A stretch of DNA of 64,000 nt from assembly GCF_965228935.1 (NCBI RefSeq), contig NZ_OZ245846.1, forward strand, positions 5,022,001 through 5,086,000, in the 5' to 3' direction. Origin of the DNA: Ulvibacterium sp965228935. Lineage in GTDB: Bacteria > Bacteroidota > Bacteroidia > Flavobacteriales > Flavobacteriaceae. The position numbers and the translations under genes were made by a program. The notes below the pieces were generated by a model. It made no database searches, was not told the origin of the DNA, and saw only the letters and a list, made by a program, of their open reading frames with translations. Below, in pieces: positions 39,071 to 48,526 of this stretch; position 1 is the first letter of the stretch, and each line of letters begins with the position of its first letter.

Positions 39071-40204
39071 ATGAGAATATTCTTTTTTTCACTTGTTATG
39101 TGCGGTGTTCTGGCCGCCTGTTCCAATGCCCAAGTTTTGGAAAATCCCTTGCAAAAGGTACTTTCCTCGGAAAACCCGAATATAAAAAGGGTCATGGACA
39201 GTGTGGATCAATATGAAGTGCAGATCCGGTATACCCAACTAGATCGAATAAAGGATAGCATCCTTTTTACAGATTACGATTTTCAGGTGGATGGGAAAAA
39301 CTATTTCTATCCTGCAAGCACGGTAAAATTCCCCATTGCCGTCTTGGCCCTAGAAAAACTGAACGAAATTGATACATTGCACAGGGATACCCGTTTTTAT
39401 GTGGAAGGTGATTCCGTTGAGACCACTTTTGCGAAAGCCATTTCCGAAATTTTTGCCGTAAGTGACAATCATGCCAACAATCGTTTGGTGGAGTTTTTAG
39501 GTCAGGATGCGATTAATGATCGGTTAAGAAGCAAAGGTATTGGCCCGGTACGGATTTCCCATCGTTTGGGTTACCACTCCGACGATGTCACCACCAAACC
39601 TTTGGTAATCTATCTTAACGACAGTACTACTGCCACATTGGAGGGGAGCATTAACACCGCCCCAAGGCCGCTGGAACTGAACAAGATAAGAAAAGGAACA
39701 GGGTTTTATGAGGAAGACTCGTTACTAGAGGGGCCTTTTGACTTTAGCCTAAAGAATCATTATCCCATAGATGCCCAGCACGGGGTTTTGAAGAGGGTCA
39801 TTTTCCCGGAGAAGTTTTCAGAAAAAGAAAAATTCCGTCTCACCGAGTCGCAACGTGAGTACCTATTAAGTACAATGCATACCTTACCCAAGGCCGTGGG
39901 TTACGATCCGGTGGAGTATTATGACGGGTATTGTAAATTCTTTTTGTATGGCGATACCAAGGAAAACATTCCCGATCACATCAAAATTTACAACAAGGTA
40001 GGCTTTGCCTATGGTACACTTACGGACTGCGCCTATATTGTGGACACCAAAAATGATGTGGAATTCATGCTTTCGGCGACTATCTTGGTCAATAAGGACG
40101 GCATCTTTAACGACAATCAGTACGAATATGATGGGATCGGCATCCCGTTTTTGGCAGAATTGGGGAGACAACTCTATGATTACGAACTGAAGCGCAATAA
40201 ATAA
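39071..40204 (+). CDS. Class-A beta-lactamase-like serine hydrolase lipoprotein
   Basis: A 377-aa protein with lipoprotein signal MRIFFFSLVMCGVLAAC. The PF13354-type domain is class A in layout: STVK (YPASTVKFPIAVLALEKL) as SxxK, and SDN (FAVSDNHANNRLVEFLG), the true class A second motif. A late KxG-type motif is not obvious; KVGFAYG may serve. It is periplasmic-facing. It may be a peptidoglycan enzyme or endopeptidase rather than an antibiotic-resistance lactamase; the length exceeds the 290 aa of classical class A enzymes. It is followed 6 bp later by another SRPBCC gene. Confidence 0.82.
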   Translation: MRIFFFSLVMCGVLAACSNAQVLENPLQKVLSSENPNIKRVMDSVDQYEVQIRYTQLDRIKDSILFTDYDFQVDGKNYFYPASTVKFPIAVLALEKLNEIDTLHRDTRFYVEGDSVETTFAKAISEIFAVSDNHANNRLVEFLGQDAINDRLRSKGIGPVRISHRLGYHSDDVTTKPLVIYLNDSTTATLEGSINTAPRPLELNKIRKGTGFYEEDSLLEGPFDFSLKNHYPIDAQHGVLKRVIFPEKFSEKEKFRLTESQREYLLSTMHTLPKAVGYDPVEYYDGYCKFFLYGDTKENIPDHIKIYNKVGFAYGTLTDCAYIVDTKNDVEFMLSATILVNKDGIFNDNQYEYDGIGIPFLAELGRQLYDYELKRNK

Positions 40205-40210
40205 AACACT

Positions 40211-40723
40211 ATGGAAAAGCTAAGTTTTGATTCCTTCACCAAGAAAATCTATATACAAGCTACCCGGGAAAAACTCTATTGGTGCTGGGCAACTCCAGAA
40301 GGTATCTGTTCCTGGTTCTTAAGGAAGGCCGAATACATCTCCCCAGAAGGTCAAACGCGTAGCGCCGAGGCTTCTATGCAGACCGGTGACGACTATGTTT
40401 GGGGATGGCACAATTGGGATCCCTTGGAAAAAGGAAAGGTAGTACAGGCCAACGGTACCGATTTCCTGGAGGTTTCTTTTGCGGACAGCAAAGTTTCCGT
40501 ACATATAGAAGACCAGGGAAATGTATGCCTACTAACTTTAAGACAATATGATATTCCCATAGATGAGCAGAGTAGGTTAAACATCCATTTTGGTTGCAGT
40601 AATGGCTGGACCTTTTGGCTGGCCAATTTAAAGGCCCATCTGGAATATGGTATTCTACTCAATGAAACGGAAAGGGATCTCCGCAACATTCCGTTGGCAG
40701 GGTTCGAGTTTGTAAACATGTAA
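40211..40723 (+). CDS. AHSA1/SRPBCC-domain protein
   Basis: A 170-aa protein of the activator-of-Hsp90-ATPase-homologue type (SRPBCC). Family pattern: FTKKIYIQATREKLYWCWATPEGICSWFLRKAEYISPEGQTR...DDYVWGWHNWDPLEKGKVVQANGTDFLEVSF...NGWTFWLANLKAHLEYGILL. It is cytoplasmic with an unknown ligand. It is the last gene of the 38273-40723 group, with 6 bp separating it from the serine hydrolase gene. Confidence 0.85.
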   Translation: MEKLSFDSFTKKIYIQATREKLYWCWATPEGICSWFLRKAEYISPEGQTRSAEASMQTGDDYVWGWHNWDPLEKGKVVQANGTDFLEVSFADSKVSVHIEDQGNVCLLTLRQYDIPIDEQSRLNIHFGCSNGWTFWLANLKAHLEYGILLNETERDLRNIPLAGFEFVNM

Positions 40724-40996
40724 TGGCATATCAAAAGGTTTGTAGACCGGACCTTACCTAAGAAATCCGACACTACTTCCGCAAAAGTTAGGTCGGCCCA
40801 TATTCATCCAGAATTCCGCTTCAACGGTTTTGATTCAAAAGATGCAGTATATCAGAAAGTTCCGATTCGGAAGGGATGCCATAAAATTCAATCTGGTGAC
40901 CAAAGGCGGGCAAAGCATAAATTGCAAGTAACAAAGCCCTAGTTTTCTCATAAGTTCGCTATCTTTCCTGTATGGAAAAGAAAGGATTTTTTGGTC
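40724..40996. other. Intergenic region before the cNMP-domain kinase
   Basis: This 273-bp stretch has no recognisable gene. A 78-codon minus frame (40835-41071) overlaps the kinase start and looks spurious. AAAGGA at 40981-40986 precedes the ATG at 40997 and may act as its ribosome binding site. Confidence 0.4.
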
Positions 40997-42415
40997 ATGA
41001 AAAACAATAAGACATTTGAGGGACTCCAACGCTTTCCCCTCTTGCAAAGTATCCCCGACGAACAACTTCAATGGCTAAGTGAACATTTGGAGATCGCTGA
41101 AATCCCCAAGGGGGGCTACCTGTTCGAAAGGGGAAGTCCCATTGATCATCTCATGCTTATTTTCGAAGGGGATTTTGAGCTGTACCTAATGCAGAACAAC
41201 AGTCGCAAGGCATTTGGAAGGCTCCAAAAGCACGACATCTCAGGGCTTTTACCTTTTTCACGGGCCAAGGAAGCCTCAGGTTTCGCTATTGCGGTGACAC
41301 CCGGGACAGTGGGCAAACTACATCGGAATCACCTTAAAGAACTGATACGGAGACACTATGAATTGACCGAGGTTTTGGTACACGAAATGAACAACCGTAT
41401 CCGGAATATCACCCATATTGAAGTCCAAAATGAAAAACTGATCGCTTTGGGAAAACTATCCGCAGGTCTGGCCCACGAACTGAACAATCCAGCTTCGGCC
41501 ATGGTACGGAGTGCGGCACTCTTGCAACAACATTTGATGGGATTGCCCGCCGATTTCAAACAGGTGATCAAGATTAAGACGGATGACGACGCCATTGATG
41601 AGGTTAATCGCTTCATGTACCAGAAATTGGAGGAGAAACCTACTGAACTTACTTTATTGGAAAAAAACACCCTGGAGGATGATTTGTACGATTGGTTCTC
41701 CGATTGTAGTTTGGACGACAAATATGATTTGGTACCTCTGTTGGTAGAGTATCAGTTTAATACGGAGGATCTGCAATTCGTCAAGTCCCTGCTTCGGGAG
41801 GAGGATTTTAATCCTGTCCTAAAGTGGATTGTACAGAACATGACTACGCACAAGACCGTTACCGATATCAAGGAGGCCTCCTCAAGGATAGAGACCTTGG
41901 TACAGTCGGTAAAGACCTACTCCTATATGGATCAAAGTCTCGATTTTCAATTGTTGGACATTCACCAAGGAATTCAAAGTACGTTGAACGTACTTAACCA
42001 TAAAATTGGTAAGGTAGGCCATGAAGTGACTACCCAGTTTGATCAAAACCTTCCAAAAATAAAAGGGTTGCCCGGTGAATTGAATCAGGTATGGACCAAC
42101 TTAATCGATAATGCCATTGATGCCCTGCCTGACAAGGGCGGGAAATTGACCATTTGGACCAAAGGCAGGGGGAATTTTGCCTACGTCTACATTCAGGACA
42201 ATGGACATGGCATCCCCGAAGAACATGCCAACCGAATCTTTGAGCCCTTTTTCACCACCAAGGAAGTGGGAAAAGGCACAGGTTTGGGATTGGATGTGAC
42301 ACAAAAAATTATAAAACAACACAATGGGCAGGTGAAGGTTACCTCAAGACCTGGGGAAACTGTTTTTGAGGTCTGTTTGCCCATTGGCCAAAATTCAGAA
42401 GAAGAGAATACATGA
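40997..42415 (+). CDS. Cyclic-nucleotide-binding-domain histidine kinase
   Basis: 472 aa from ATG 40997 (MKNNKTFEGLQRFPLLQSIP). The N-terminal Crp-like cNMP-binding fold (residues 10-130: FPLLQSIPDEQLQWLSEHLEIAEIPKGGYLFERGSPIDHLMLIFEGDFELYL) lacks the canonical RxxS phosphate cassette as far as I can see. HisKA has phospho-acceptor His in LSAGLAHELNNPASAM. HATPase_c shows NLIDNAIDALPDKGG, DNGHGIPEEHANRIFEPFFTTK and GTGLGLDVTQKI. It is a soluble cytosolic kinase of the NtrB-like HPK4 type. The stop overlaps the next ATG (ATGA), so it works with the response regulator/oxidoreductase fusion. Confidence 0.92.
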   Translation: MKNNKTFEGLQRFPLLQSIPDEQLQWLSEHLEIAEIPKGGYLFERGSPIDHLMLIFEGDFELYLMQNNSRKAFGRLQKHDISGLLPFSRAKEASGFAIAVTPGTVGKLHRNHLKELIRRHYELTEVLVHEMNNRIRNITHIEVQNEKLIALGKLSAGLAHELNNPASAMVRSAALLQQHLMGLPADFKQVIKIKTDDDAIDEVNRFMYQKLEEKPTELTLLEKNTLEDDLYDWFSDCSLDDKYDLVPLLVEYQFNTEDLQFVKSLLREEDFNPVLKWIVQNMTTHKTVTDIKEASSRIETLVQSVKTYSYMDQSLDFQLLDIHQGIQSTLNVLNHKIGKVGHEVTTQFDQNLPKIKGLPGELNQVWTNLIDNAIDALPDKGGKLTIWTKGRGNFAYVYIQDNGHGIPEEHANRIFEPFFTTKEVGKGTGLGLDVTQKIIKQHNGQVKVTSRPGETVFEVCLPIGQNSEEENT

Positions 42416-44073
42416 AAAAACCCATTATACTTGCTGTAGATGATGACGCCCAAGTATTGTCCGCCATAAGGAGTGACCTGCGATCGCGTTACCGAAATGA
42501 TTACCGCATTATGGCCACGACCTCTGCCAAAGAGGCGTTGGAAGCGATCACTTCCTTGAAGAACAAAGGCGATGAAGTGGCACTTCTATTATCCGATCAA
42601 AGGATGCCGGAAATGTTGGGGGTGGATTTTTTGGAACAGGCTTTGGCCTCCTTTCCACAGGCCAAACGGGTTTTACTTACGGCCTATTCGGATACTGATG
42701 CGGCCATTAAGGCTATCAATGATGTACAGTTGGACTATTACCTTTTGAAACCCTGGAACCCGCCCGAGGAAAAATTGTTCCCCATTATCGATGATGTACT
42801 CCAGGACTGGTTGGCGCATTATTCCCCACCATTTTCGGGATTGCGCATCGTAGGCTATCAGTTTTCACCCAATACCCACTACATCAAGGATTTTTTGGCG
42901 GGAAACATGTTCCCGTATCAATTTCTCAATATTGAAAACGAGGACGTGGCCCAGGAATTGGCGCAAAGTAACCATTTGCAGGACAAGGACTTTCCAACGG
43001 TATTTTTTGAAGATGGGAGTCTTTTGAAAAATCCGGCACTTACGGCTATTGCCGAAAAATTAGGGTTGAATGTCAAAGCCCGGGAAGACCTTTACGATGT
43101 AGTCATCATAGGAGCAGGACCGGCAGGTTTGGCGGCTGCCGTATATGGAGGTAGCGAAGGACTGAATACCCTGCTTATCGATAGAAAGGCCCCAGGCGGC
43201 CAAGCAGGAACCAGTTCACGTATTGAGAACTACTTGGGTTTTCCTAAGGGGTTGAGCGGTTCCGATTTGGCAAGACGGGCCATTACCCAAGCCACACGTT
43301 TTGGTATCGAGTTTTTATCCCCCGTGGAAGTTAAGGCCATCAAAATACAGGATTCCTATAAGACCTTGACACTTTCCAATGATAGTGAGGTAAAGAGCAA
43401 GACCGTGGTTATTGCTACAGGAGTGGATTACCGAAAGTTATCCAACAAAGGGATGGAGCAATTGACCGGAGCAGGAGTATATTATGGTGCGGCGACCACC
43501 GAAGCATATACCTGTAAAGATGGTGAGGTATATGTTATAGGGGGTGGAAACAGTGCCGGACAGGGCGCCATGTACCTTTCAAAGTATGCCAAGAAGGTCC
43601 ATATCATTATCCGGCGGGATTCATTGGTGTCTACCATGAGTTCCTATTTGATCGACCAAATCAACAATACTGCGAACATTGAGGTCGTTACCCATTCCGA
43701 GATTATGGAGGCCAAAGGAAATTCCCACTTGGAAACCGTAGTACTGCGAAATAAACAGAATAATGAGGAACAAGAAATGGAGGCACGCGCCATATTTATC
43801 TTTATAGGGGCCAAACCGTATACCGAATGGACAGGTGACCTTTTCCTAAAGGACGACAAGGGCTTTTTGGTCACCGGAAGGGAAGTTTTGGATCATCAAA
43901 ATGGTAGCTTGAAATGGAAGAAAAACCAAGAGCCCTATCTTTTGGAGACCAGCGTACCCGGAGTTTTTGCTGCTGGTGATGTCCGTAGTGGCGCCATGAA
44001 TCGTGTGGCATCGGCCGTAGGGGAAGGTTCCATGTCCATTAGTTTGGTGCACAAGTATTTGAGCGAGAATTAG
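42412..44073 (+). CDS. Response regulator fused to thioredoxin-reductase-like flavoprotein
   Basis: A 553-aa fusion. Residues 1-125 are a receiver (D10-D12 pocket, phospho-acceptor D62 in LLLSDQRMPEM, LLKPW). Residues 145-220 are a thioredoxin/glutaredoxin-like segment without Cys pair (GYQFSPNTHYIKDFLAGNMFPYQFL). Residues 233-553 are thioredoxin-reductase-like: FAD motif DVVIIGAGPAGLAAAVYGGSEG, PGGQAGTSSRIENYLGFPKGLSG, NAD(P) motif VYVIGGGNSAGQGAMYLSKYA, FAD tail VFAAGDVRSG. The redox CxxC between the nucleotide motifs (CATC in TrxR) is replaced: GVYYGAATTEAYTC. It should oxidise NAD(P)H but not disulfides directly. It forms a two-gene unit with the kinase. Confidence 0.92.
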   Translation: MKKPIILAVDDDAQVLSAIRSDLRSRYRNDYRIMATTSAKEALEAITSLKNKGDEVALLLSDQRMPEMLGVDFLEQALASFPQAKRVLLTAYSDTDAAIKAINDVQLDYYLLKPWNPPEEKLFPIIDDVLQDWLAHYSPPFSGLRIVGYQFSPNTHYIKDFLAGNMFPYQFLNIENEDVAQELAQSNHLQDKDFPTVFFEDGSLLKNPALTAIAEKLGLNVKAREDLYDVVIIGAGPAGLAAAVYGGSEGLNTLLIDRKAPGGQAGTSSRIENYLGFPKGLSGSDLARRAITQATRFGIEFLSPVEVKAIKIQDSYKTLTLSNDSEVKSKTVVIATGVDYRKLSNKGMEQLTGAGVYYGAATTEAYTCKDGEVYVIGGGNSAGQGAMYLSKYAKKVHIIIRRDSLVSTMSSYLIDQINNTANIEVVTHSEIMEAKGNSHLETVVLRNKQNNEEQEMEARAIFIFIGAKPYTEWTGDLFLKDDKGFLVTGREVLDHQNGSLKWKKNQEPYLLETSVPGVFAAGDVRSGAMNRVASAVGEGSMSISLVHKYLSEN

Positions 44074-44115
44074 GAAGTGGACTTTCAGCGAAATGAGATT
44101 ATCTATTTGAATCGA

Positions 44116-45468
44116 CTAGAACTTAAACTCCATGGTAAATACCGTATGTAATAGGATATCATCCAAGCCGCTTTCTTTTAAAAAGGCTCCTGGGAATATA
44201 AGGTTGGTTTCCAATTCCAAGACAATATTCGTATTCAATTCCAGTCCGGTAATGGTTCCTACTTGATGTCCAATAAATCGTTCTGTATTTAAGGATGGAT
44301 ATTCCAGAATCAAGGCCGGGTTGTACACCCCATCAGATCTGGAGAACCTCCAAAAGGCTACATAGTCCAGTTCCAGGGAGAACTTCCCAAAATTTCCGTT
44401 AACATACGGATGTACATCAACAAGGTTGGAAGGCCCAAAACGTGCAACCCTTCCAAAATAGGCCCCTCTCGGGTATAGGGCATCAAAAGTTTTAAGGGTA
44501 TTATCATTGGGGTCATTGTCCCCACTTATGGCTTCGGTCTTTACCCCAATATTCAAATCTTCCTTGAACCAGTTGACGGATTTTTCAATGTTGAAGGAAG
44601 CCGTCCAAGCCGTGATATCCTGATCGCCAAAATCACCCAACTGATATACAAATTCGTTGTTGAAACGCCAATTTTTCCATTCACCAAAGTGTCTGAACCC
44701 CAGGGATGTCCTTCTATCATCCGCCGTGCCCAAATTCCATGTCTTGGCATCCTCTCGTTTGTACAGGGCATAAACGTCAAAATTCAAGGCATTCCCCCAG
44801 CTTTGGGTGGCATAAAGTCCCCCTATACTCTCCGTGAACTTTAAAAAATCATTGTCAAAGACTCCGGGTTGCTGCTGTACTGGGAGTCCAAAGAATACCC
44901 TTAGGGTGGTATTCTCGCTTTCATAATCCAAGGAGACCATGTCAAAGGACAATCGCACATTGGGGCCTTCCCGTACATCAACAAGACGACCACTTCCCAA
45001 ACGAAGGTTCTGTCTACCCGCCAGCAAACTCCACCTATTGTTGAACCGGTACTTTGCGAAGAGTTGATTAATGGATAATTCATCCTTGTCCACTGGGGAT
45101 AGGTTCTCCTTACTGGTGATGGTGCTGGAATTCAGTTCGGCAAAAAGTTCAAATGCCTCCCCCAATCTAAGATGGCTATGAAACATCAACCGATTCAGGA
45201 ACCAGACATCGGTCTGGTCTTCTTCCCTACTGAACTGCTCATTGACAAAGGCCTCTGCCTGGAATCGATAGCTTCCCCCAAAACTCAAACTATTGTTTTC
45301 TCCCAGATCAATCCATTTCATTCCCTCATATAGGTTCTTGTCCTGTTTTTCCTGCCATGCAGACACATCGTCGTTCTGCCGAAGTAAACTAAAATCAGGA
45401 TTTTCCCGTTGCCCACGGGCAGCAAATTCAACTACTAAAAAAAGTACTATAAAATGCCATTTTTTCAT
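44116..45468 (-). CDS. Alginate-export-family outer-membrane porin
   Basis: 450 aa: signal peptide MKKWHFIVLFLVVEFAARG, then an 18-strand-type barrel of the alginate_exp family (PF13372). Typical stretches: SFGGSYRFQAEAFVNEQF, WFLNRLMFHSHLRLGEAFELFAELNSS, INQLFAKYRFNNRWSLLAGRQNLRLGSGRLVDVREGPNVRLSFD, and a C-terminal aromatic (TMEFKF). Known members export alginate in Pseudomonas; in flavobacteria the substrate is usually unknown and may be another anionic or small solute. It lies immediately (1 bp) after the DMT transporter gene, so the two may form a transport unit across both membranes. Confidence 0.85.
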   Translation of the reverse strand: MKKWHFIVLFLVVEFAARGQRENPDFSLLRQNDDVSAWQEKQDKNLYEGMKWIDLGENNSLSFGGSYRFQAEAFVNEQFSREEDQTDVWFLNRLMFHSHLRLGEAFELFAELNSSTITSKENLSPVDKDELSINQLFAKYRFNNRWSLLAGRQNLRLGSGRLVDVREGPNVRLSFDMVSLDYESENTTLRVFFGLPVQQQPGVFDNDFLKFTESIGGLYATQSWGNALNFDVYALYKREDAKTWNLGTADDRRTSLGFRHFGEWKNWRFNNEFVYQLGDFGDQDITAWTASFNIEKSVNWFKEDLNIGVKTEAISGDNDPNDNTLKTFDALYPRGAYFGRVARFGPSNLVDVHPYVNGNFGKFSLELDYVAFWRFSRSDGVYNPALILEYPSLNTERFIGHQVGTITGLELNTNIVLELETNLIFPGAFLKESGLDDILLHTVFTMEFKF

Positions 45469-45918
45469 TTAAAACTTCCGTATCAACAGTACCCCGGTTA
45501 TCAAAAACGCCACGCCCAGAAGCCTTTGCCAGTTCATGTGTTTGACAGGTAAGCCCAATAATCCGTAATGGTCCAGTATCAGTGAAACGACCATCTGACC
45601 GGTGACCACGAGCGAGAAGGTAAGGGCCGTACCTAGCTTTGGTGCAAGAATAATGACCGCTGCAACATAAAAGGCTCCCAAAATCCCGGCAATCCATACC
45701 ATTGGGGATACGGTTCTAGTCTGCGATACTGTTCCAAAGTCGAATTTCAAAAGGAACAGGTACACCAATAGGCCCAATGAACCGATCAAAAAGGAGGCAA
45801 ATGCCGCAAAGATGGGTTGTTGTACGGATTTCCCCAATTGCACGTTCAACCCGGCCTGTACGGGAAGCATAGCACCGGCAACAACGGCTAGGACAATATA
45901 GAGTACCTGTGCTTTCAT
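45469..45918 (-). CDS. DMT-family transporter (DUF606/YdcZ)
   Basis: A 149-aa integral membrane protein with five hydrophobic helices, one half of the EamA/DMT topology (PF04657). Hallmarks: VVAGAMLPVQAGLNVQLGKSVQQPIFAAFASFLIGSLGLLVYLF and LGTALTFSLVVTGQMVVSLILDHYGLLGLP. It probably functions as a dimer exporting a small metabolite. It is upstream of and adjacent to the alginate-export-type porin gene. Confidence 0.9.
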   Translation of the reverse strand: MKAQVLYIVLAVVAGAMLPVQAGLNVQLGKSVQQPIFAAFASFLIGSLGLLVYLFLLKFDFGTVSQTRTVSPMVWIAGILGAFYVAAVIILAPKLGTALTFSLVVTGQMVVSLILDHYGLLGLPVKHMNWQRLLGVAFLITGVLLIRKF

Positions 45919-45950
45919 GAATTTGGATTTTTATGGGATTACAGATAATA

Positions 45951-45982
45951 AAAAAGGCTGCCCAATGTATACTGGACAGCCT
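45951..45982 (-). terminator. Intrinsic terminator of the yceI-like gene
   Basis: On the minus strand GGCTGTCC pairs with GGGCAGCC around a loop containing GTATAC, followed by TTTTTTATT. It begins 12 bp after the YceI stop. Confidence 0.85.
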
Positions 45983-45994
45983 TTACCCTAGGGA

Positions 45995-46519
45995 TTATTG
46001 CTTTATAAATTGCAATGCCACTACCAATTTCACGGTATCCGCAACAACGACACTTCCGGCCTCCGTAACCGCACTCCAAGTAAGGCCAAAATCCTTACGA
46101 TTAAGTGTAGCATTCATTTCAAATCCGGCTTTGGTCTGGCCATAAGGGTCAACCGCTATGCCGTTAAAATCCACATCCAATTCAATGCTTTTGGTGACAT
46201 CGCGAATGGTTAAATCCCCGGTCATTTTTTCGCCGTCGAATGAAGTGGACTTAAAAGTCATCTCAGGATAGGTTTCCGCACTGAAAAAGTCATTGGACTT
46301 TAGGTGGTTATCGCGGTCTGCATTTTTTGTGTTGATGCTTCCAACGGAAGCCACGAAATCAAAGTCCGCATTGCTGAAGTCATCCGATTCCGTAGTAACG
46401 GTCGCATTGAAATCCTCAAAATGACCGGTTACCGTAGAAATCATCATGTGCTTTACCTTAAACCCAATTTCTGAATGGGCGGTATCTAAATTCCATTTTG
46501 TTTTTACTATTGTTTCCAT
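45995..46519 (-). CDS. YceI-family protein
   Basis: A 174-aa lipocalin-like barrel (PF04264). Hallmark opening: WNLDTAHSEIGFKVKHMMISTVTGHFEDFNATV; also RDNHLKSNDFFSAETYPEMTFKST and MTGDLTIRDVTKSIELDVDFNG. It binds isoprenoid quinone-like molecules and is often linked to acid, osmotic or oxidative stress. No signal peptide is evident, so this member is probably cytoplasmic. It is separated by about 50 bp from the amidohydrolase gene and ends in a strong terminator, so it could be the last gene of the pirin/isochorismatase/amidohydrolase group. Confidence 0.92.
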   Translation of the reverse strand: METIVKTKWNLDTAHSEIGFKVKHMMISTVTGHFEDFNATVTTESDDFSNADFDFVASVGSINTKNADRDNHLKSNDFFSAETYPEMTFKSTSFDGEKMTGDLTIRDVTKSIELDVDFNGIAVDPYGQTKAGFEMNATLNRKDFGLTWSAVTEAGSVVVADTVKLVVALQFIKQ

Positions 46520-46569
46520 ATCTATTTTTGTTTTAATTTTTATCGATTATTGTTTTTAAAGAATAGGTT

Positions 46570-48405
46570 TTAACTCAAATACAATTTTCTAAAGTCACCT
46601 GTGCGATAAAGGGGGGACCAGTCGGGTGCTACTTCAAGTAGCGGTGCCGGTGCATATCTTTCAAATGCATCGTATGCATGCACTACATTCCCGCCGACTG
46701 CGGTCAACTTGGCATGTGTGCGTGGAATCAAGGCATCCGGCACTTCCATAACGTCCTGGTTAAGGATGGTAAAATCGGCCAATTGCCCTTCCTTAATAGC
46801 ACCCTTGCGCCCTTCGTCACCTGTAAACCATGCAGAACCTGTGGTCCACAATTTTAGGGCTTCCTCCCTGGTTAAAATGTTGTCTTCCCCATACATCTGT
46901 CTGCCTCCCCTAGATTGACCTGTTGCCAACCAGTGAATAGAGTACCATGGGTTGTATGAACTAACACGCGTGGCATCGGTTCCACCACCGACAGGAATAC
47001 CCATTTTCAACATTTTCTTGATAGGTGGTGTTTGGGCCAATTTGGCCGCCCCATATCTTTTGACGAAGTCTTCGGCTTGGTAAGCAATTCTGTTTTGAAT
47101 AGCCACCCCCATATTGAGTTTGGCAATGCGCTCTAGCGTTTTTTCCGAAAAGGTTTCGCCATGGTCTATAAATGTGCCCTTTGGAAGCGTACCATCACCA
47201 GCAGCCGCAACCTCTTCATAAATACTCAAAAGTATTTCTGCCGATTCATTGTATGTGATATGCTGTCTCCAAGGCCAGTTGTTCTCTGCCAACAGCTTGT
47301 AAATAGGCATGGCCACTTCCTTTACGTTGGATTCCAGGTTAGGACGTTCCTGGGCGAAAATTTCATAATCATATGCTGCCCATGCGATGTTCTCACCACC
47401 ACCAATGAATCGGTACATATCATCACCATCACCTGGTTTTATCATCCCTATCCATTTTTTGTAGTCATCATATTCACGCCCTCCAACTTGTGGAAAAGTG
47501 TGGATACCTACCCTCACTGTTGACAAACCTTGTTTATGTACATCACCTATTACGTCATACGCATCAGGATACTGCATGCCACCACCACCGGCATCAGAAA
47601 TGGAAGTAAGCCCCAATACATTCATTTCATTCATAAAATGACGGGTACCCAGTATTTGTTGTTCCTTGGATTTCGCCGGTAACTTGGTAAGCGTTTTATA
47701 CATAATTAAGCCAGAAGGAGCGGCTGTAATAATACCCGTAGCCCTACCATATCTATCCTTTTCTATCCTTCCCTTGTAATAAAGGTCGATGGGCTCATTA
47801 TCGTAGTTTAAGACTTCAACAGCCTTTCTGTTCAGCATACCATAGGCATAGAGGTAAAAGATATAAACCGGATGGTCAGGGGCCACCTTGTTTATTTCCT
47901 CTAAAGTGGGCATGCGTTTTTCCTTGAACTGCTCCCAAGAGAAGCCACCAACAACCCGTATCCATTGTCCTTTTGGGGTATGCCTTACCTCCTCTGCAAG
48001 CATTGCCAAGGCTTCTTCCACAGAACTTACCCAATCCCATCTCAATTCCAGGCCATAATGCAAACCTTCACGGACACCATGGGTGTGGGAGTCATTTAAC
48101 CCTGGGATAATCCTATGATTTTTTGCATCAATAACTTTTGTGTTTCTTCCTATTAATTCGGACACCGTGTTGTTGGAACCAACCCTATAATAGCGCCCAT
48201 CTTTAATGGCAAAAGCCTCTGCAGAAGGTATGTTGGGATCAATTGTTGTTACTTTGGCGTTCCGTACCACTAAATCGGCCGACCCTTTGATTTGAGAAAA
48301 TCCATTTCCAAATAAAGAGGGCATGACCAGTGTAGAGGCTCCAGCAGCGAGCGATCCTTTCAGAAAGTTCCTGCGATCCATATTCTTTTTGTCAAATTTT
48401 TTCAT
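46570..48405 (-). CDS. YtcJ-like amidohydrolase with Tat-type signal
   Basis: A 611-aa protein. The leader MDRRNFLKGSLAAGASTLVMPSLFG has a twin-arginine motif (RRNFLK), so it is exported folded. Amidohydrolase_3 domain (PF07969): DLVVRNAKVTTIDPNIPSAEAFAIKDGRYYRVG, metal-binding HTH in PGLNDSHTHGVREG, FIDHGETFSEKTLERIAKLNMGVAIQNRI, GGGTDATRVSSYNPW with the catalytic Asp, and TILNQDVMEVPD. It hydrolyses an unknown amide, ester or cyclic substrate. A perfect 11-bp hairpin lies between it and the isochorismatase-like gene upstream. Confidence 0.92.
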   Translation of the reverse strand: MKKFDKKNMDRRNFLKGSLAAGASTLVMPSLFGNGFSQIKGSADLVVRNAKVTTIDPNIPSAEAFAIKDGRYYRVGSNNTVSELIGRNTKVIDAKNHRIIPGLNDSHTHGVREGLHYGLELRWDWVSSVEEALAMLAEEVRHTPKGQWIRVVGGFSWEQFKEKRMPTLEEINKVAPDHPVYIFYLYAYGMLNRKAVEVLNYDNEPIDLYYKGRIEKDRYGRATGIITAAPSGLIMYKTLTKLPAKSKEQQILGTRHFMNEMNVLGLTSISDAGGGGMQYPDAYDVIGDVHKQGLSTVRVGIHTFPQVGGREYDDYKKWIGMIKPGDGDDMYRFIGGGENIAWAAYDYEIFAQERPNLESNVKEVAMPIYKLLAENNWPWRQHITYNESAEILLSIYEEVAAAGDGTLPKGTFIDHGETFSEKTLERIAKLNMGVAIQNRIAYQAEDFVKRYGAAKLAQTPPIKKMLKMGIPVGGGTDATRVSSYNPWYSIHWLATGQSRGGRQMYGEDNILTREEALKLWTTGSAWFTGDEGRKGAIKEGQLADFTILNQDVMEVPDALIPRTHAKLTAVGGNVVHAYDAFERYAPAPLLEVAPDWSPLYRTGDFRKLYLS

Positions 48406-48487
48406 GGTGTTTTTTGATAATTGTTATGGTTAAAACAAGTGTTCGTTAGCAGAATTCCCGTAGAGAATTTTCAATCGGCCAAATTCA

Positions 48488-48519
48488 CCCGCTATCGATA
48501 TCATTAGTTCGATAGCGGG
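48488..48519. repeat. Perfect 11-bp hairpin between hydrolase genes
   Basis: CCCGCTATCGA pairs with TCGATAGCGGG across a 10-nt loop, 8 bp past the isochorismatase-like stop (48527). It is not followed by a T-tract on the minus strand, so it may attenuate or stabilise the upstream message rather than fully terminate. Confidence 0.6.
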
Positions 48520-48526
48520 CTATGAT

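Noticed and set aside
40835..41071. 78-codon minus frame before the cNMP-domain kinase
   Set aside because: It overlaps the kinase start on the other strand and matches no family.
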